Part shown: in pieces, positions 62,111-64,000 of the stretch
Layout: each line of letters starts with the position of its first letter
Numbering within the stretch: position 1 is the first letter of the stretch
NCBI GenBank assembly: GCA_947259365.1
Contig: CAMYMC010000015.1
Location: forward strand, 1 to 64,000
Direction: 5' to 3'
Length of the DNA stretch: 64,000 nt
From: an uncultured Acidimicrobiaceae bacterium
GTDB taxonomy: Bacteria > Actinomycetota > Acidimicrobiia > Spongiisociales > UBA5794
The notes under the pieces: model-generated
What the model was told of the DNA's origin: nothing
Database searches by the model: none
Seen by the model: only the letters and a program-made list of their open reading frames with translations
Program-made: the position numbers and the translations under genes

Positions 62111-63577
62111 TCACTCCTTGAAGGTGTACCACCACGGCTTCGCCTGGAGGTCCAGGTTCCAATGGACGTGTTTCACGTCCGTGAAGGCATCGAGTCCCTC
62201 GACGCCGAGCTCCCGTGCATTGCCGGAAGCCCGCATTCCCCCGAAGGGCCCGGCCTGGTTGTCGACGACGGGGTCGTTGACCCACACCGTACCGACCCGG
62301 AGCTCCTCGTAGCCGCGTTGGACCAGCCGGGGATCCGTGGTGTACAAGCTCGCGCCGAGACCATAGGGCGTGTCCGCAGCCAGAGCGAAAGCCTCGTCCT
62401 CGGTGTCGAATGCCATGATCGGCAGCACAGGTCCGAACGTCTCCTCCGTCATGAGGGCCATCGAGTGGTCGACGCCGACGGCGACGGTCGGCTCGAGGTA
62501 GTAGCCGGGGACCGCGGGTGTCCCGCCTCCCGCCACGATGCTGGCCCCGGCCGACATCGCCGCGTCGAGCTGGTCGAGAACGCGCCGTCTCCCCGCCTCG
62601 GTCCGCATCGGTCCGACGTCGGTCGTCTCCTCCATCGGATCGCCCACGCGCAGCGACCGGGCGATGAGGGCACAGCGCTCGACAAAAGCGTCGTAGAGGA
62701 ACCGATGCACGTAGGCACGCTCGGTCGACGTGCAGACCTGGCCGGCGTTCAAGAACGCGGCCCACGCCACCCCCTGCGCCGCGGCCTCGACGTCGGCGTC
62801 GGCGAAGACGAGGGCGGGGTCCTTCCCACCGAGCTCGAGGTGGGCCGGCTTCGATGCCTCGGCACACGCCGCCCCGATCGCCTTGCCGGCTCGCGTCGAG
62901 CCGGTGAATGCCACGAGATCCACTCCCGGGTGGGCGACGAGGTGCCCGCCGGTGTCGGCGCCGCCGGCGACGACGCCGACCACGCCGGGTGGGGTATGGG
63001 CGGCGAGGATCTCGCCGAGGCGCAGCGTCGTCTCCGTCGTCTCCGCCGCCCCCTTGACGACGAGCGTGTTCCCGGTGGCGAGGGCCGGCGCCGCCTTGAA
63101 CGCGAGGAGCAGCAGCGGGTAGTTCCAGGGCACGAGGCAGCCGACGACGCCGTAGGGAACGCGCAGCACCAGGGAGAGTTGGTTCGGCTCGTTGGACGGC
63201 ACGACCCGCCCTCCCCGGAGCCTCGCGAGCTCTGCGTATTGACGGAACACGGACGCGGCGAAGTCGACGTAGAGGCCGTTGCGGGCGATGGGCCGGCCCG
63301 TCTCGACGGTGAGCAGCGCGGCGAGCTCGTCTCGGTGCGAGTCGAGGTCGGCAGCGATCCGGCGCAGGGCCTCGCTGCGCTCGCCTTGGGCAGTGGCCCT
63401 CCACCCCGCGCCCGCCGCAGTTGCAGCCGTCACCGCCCGGTCCACTTGCTCCTCGTCGGCCGTCCGGAACTCGGCGACCACGAGGGCCGTCGCCGGGTTC
63501 TCGATCTCGATCATCGGGCCGCGCCCCGGTTCCCACACCCCGGCGACGAGCACAGCGCGGCCGGTGGCCTCCCTCAT
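62111..63577 (-). CDS. Aldehyde dehydrogenase family protein
   Basis: The 488-residue NAD(P)-dependent enzyme has VPWNYPLLL, FTGSTRAGK, the glutamate motif LELGGKDPAL and the catalytic cysteine in NAGQVCTSTERAYV. It oxidises an aldehyde to the acid. Together with the aminotransferase 5 bp downstream it forms an amine/amino-acid degradation pair. The ATG at 63577 has a strong GGAGGGTG site; residues before it in the track ORF are non-coding. Confidence 0.93.
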   Translation of the reverse strand: MREATGRAVLVAGVWEPGRGPMIEIENPATALVVAEFRTADEEQVDRAVTAATAAGAGWRATAQGERSEALRRIAADLDSHRDELAALLTVETGRPIARNGLYVDFAASVFRQYAELARLRGGRVVPSNEPNQLSLVLRVPYGVVGCLVPWNYPLLLLAFKAAPALATGNTLVVKGAAETTETTLRLGEILAAHTPPGVVGVVAGGADTGGHLVAHPGVDLVAFTGSTRAGKAIGAACAEASKPAHLELGGKDPALVFADADVEAAAQGVAWAAFLNAGQVCTSTERAYVHRFLYDAFVERCALIARSLRVGDPMEETTDVGPMRTEAGRRRVLDQLDAAMSAGASIVAGGGTPAVPGYYLEPTVAVGVDHSMALMTEETFGPVLPIMAFDTEDEAFALAADTPYGLGASLYTTDPRLVQRGYEELRVGTVWVNDPVVDNQAGPFGGMRASGNARELGVEGLDAFTDVKHVHWNLDLQAKPWWYTFKE

Positions 63578-63613
63578 CGGCACCCTCCGGGCCGATCGGG
63601 AGCGGGAGGCCGT

Positions 63614-63630
63614 CGGCGGACCGTCCGCCG
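63614..63630. repeat. 17-bp palindrome upstream of aldehyde dehydrogenase
   Basis: CGGCGGAC-C-GTCCGCCG has two perfect 8-bp arms around a central base, 36 bp before the ATG of the aldehyde dehydrogenase. It may be a regulator-binding site; no regulator gene is adjacent. Confidence 0.4.
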
Positions 63631-63962
63631 GCTGAGACCTCGCAACTGAGGGCCGCAGCCGGATCCGACGAGGATCGGGCCCACGGCGCTCCCGGGCCCG
63701 GCCGGCGGCAACAGCCGGGCGATGCCCGCGACGGCCTCGCTCGGCCACGCCGAGCCGGCGTGTGCTGGCTCGCGCCGCACCACACGGTGAGGGAGATCGG
63801 AGGTTGGCGGACTCGACGTCATCAGGATGCAGTCTGGTCGGACGCCCGGGCCGTTGCAGAAGCGAGGCTACCGCCGGGCCGGAGTCCCGCGAGCTGTCGC
63901 CCTGGAGAGCGGCGGGGTAACGTTTCGAGTCGCCAACACCCGCTCCACGAAGGGAGATGTGC
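63631..63962. other. Intergenic region between aldehyde dehydrogenase and next gene
   Basis: About 330 bp between divergent genes. I see no gene, RNA or repeat. The ORFs listed by the track here are short and Arg/Pro-rich. A GGGAG ribosome site precedes the gene at the right edge. Confidence 0.5.
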
Positions 63963-64000
63963 ATGGCCGAAGACCTCGCTCTCTACCTCGCTGGCGAATG
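63963..64000 (+). CDS. Partial gene at right edge
   Basis: Only MAEDLALYLAGE is visible. The ATG at 63963 has GGGAG at good spacing; an in-frame ATG lies six bases earlier. The family cannot be told. Confidence 0.55.
   Translation, partial: MAEDLALYLAGE

Noticed and set aside
1-64000. CRISPR arrays, insertion sequences, prophage genes or rRNA
   Set aside because: No regularly spaced repeats, transposase, integrase, phage structural genes or rRNA segments were found on either strand.

Overview
The window is GC-rich, tightly packed bacterial chromosome, most likely from the Actinomycetota and plausibly an Acidimicrobiia-like lineage. The evidence is a SigR/SigH-type ECF sigma factor, a PimB-like mannosyltransferase, and the actinobacterial helicase/tad neighbourhood (MrfA-type helicase, TadA/TadB/TadC, TadE-like proteins, SerB-like HAD) as in the Mycobacterium Rv3649-Rv3661 region. 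Many genes also have a TANNNT box 6-8 nt before the start codon, typical of leaderless transcripts. Genus and species cannot be read from the window. Genes within operons mostly overlap by ATGA or GTGA.

Layout. 1-520: 5' part of a sigR-like gene (minus strand) and tRNA-Thr(CGT), followed by a 23-bp copy of the tRNA 3' end (attachment-site scar). 685-5113: envelope cluster with a polysaccharide flippase, a CapK-like adenylating enzyme, an ATP-grasp ligase and an unknown membrane protein. 5321-12601: epimerase, acyltransferase, DNA polymerase III delta', dTMP kinase, MFS transporter and topoisomerase I. 12788-16795: PimB-like glycosyltransferase, a tandem histidine phosphatase, and a KDPG aldolase/KDG kinase pair. 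16865-25494: potassium region with a K+-dependent-type membrane pyrophosphatase and two Trk systems; one Trk operon also carries a 53-residue membrane peptide absent from the ORF track. 25605-34878: LCP lipoprotein, MrfA-like helicase, tad pilus/secretion operon and HAD phosphatase. 34913-40210: leuCD, small proteins, glycerophosphodiesterase, AIM24-like and CsbD-like proteins. 40259-46599: complete histidine utilisation operon hutU-hutF-hutI-[peptide deformylase homologue]-hutH. 46730-50051: nitrobindin, M1 aminopeptidase, DUF2277. 50056-51094: multiply frameshifted deacetylase-like gene. 51130-57568: complete System I cytochrome c maturation operon ccmABCDEF-ccmH/TPR-ccmG. 57701-64000: thioredoxin under a SigR-type promoter, PAS histidine kinase, Nudix hydrolase, class III aminotransferase plus aldehyde dehydrogenase, and the start of a further gene.

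The most notable observation is the hut operon. HutF produces N-formylglutamate and needs an N-formylglutamate deformylase (HutG). No hutG is present, and a peptide deformylase family gene with intact metal ligands sits in translational overlap where it would be needed. Other points of interest are a UGA codon followed in frame by a His-rich extension on a Cys-rich peptide, widespread leaderless and overlapping divergent promoters, and a thioredoxin gene with an exact GGGAAT-N18-GTT promoter in the same window as a SigR-like sigma gene.
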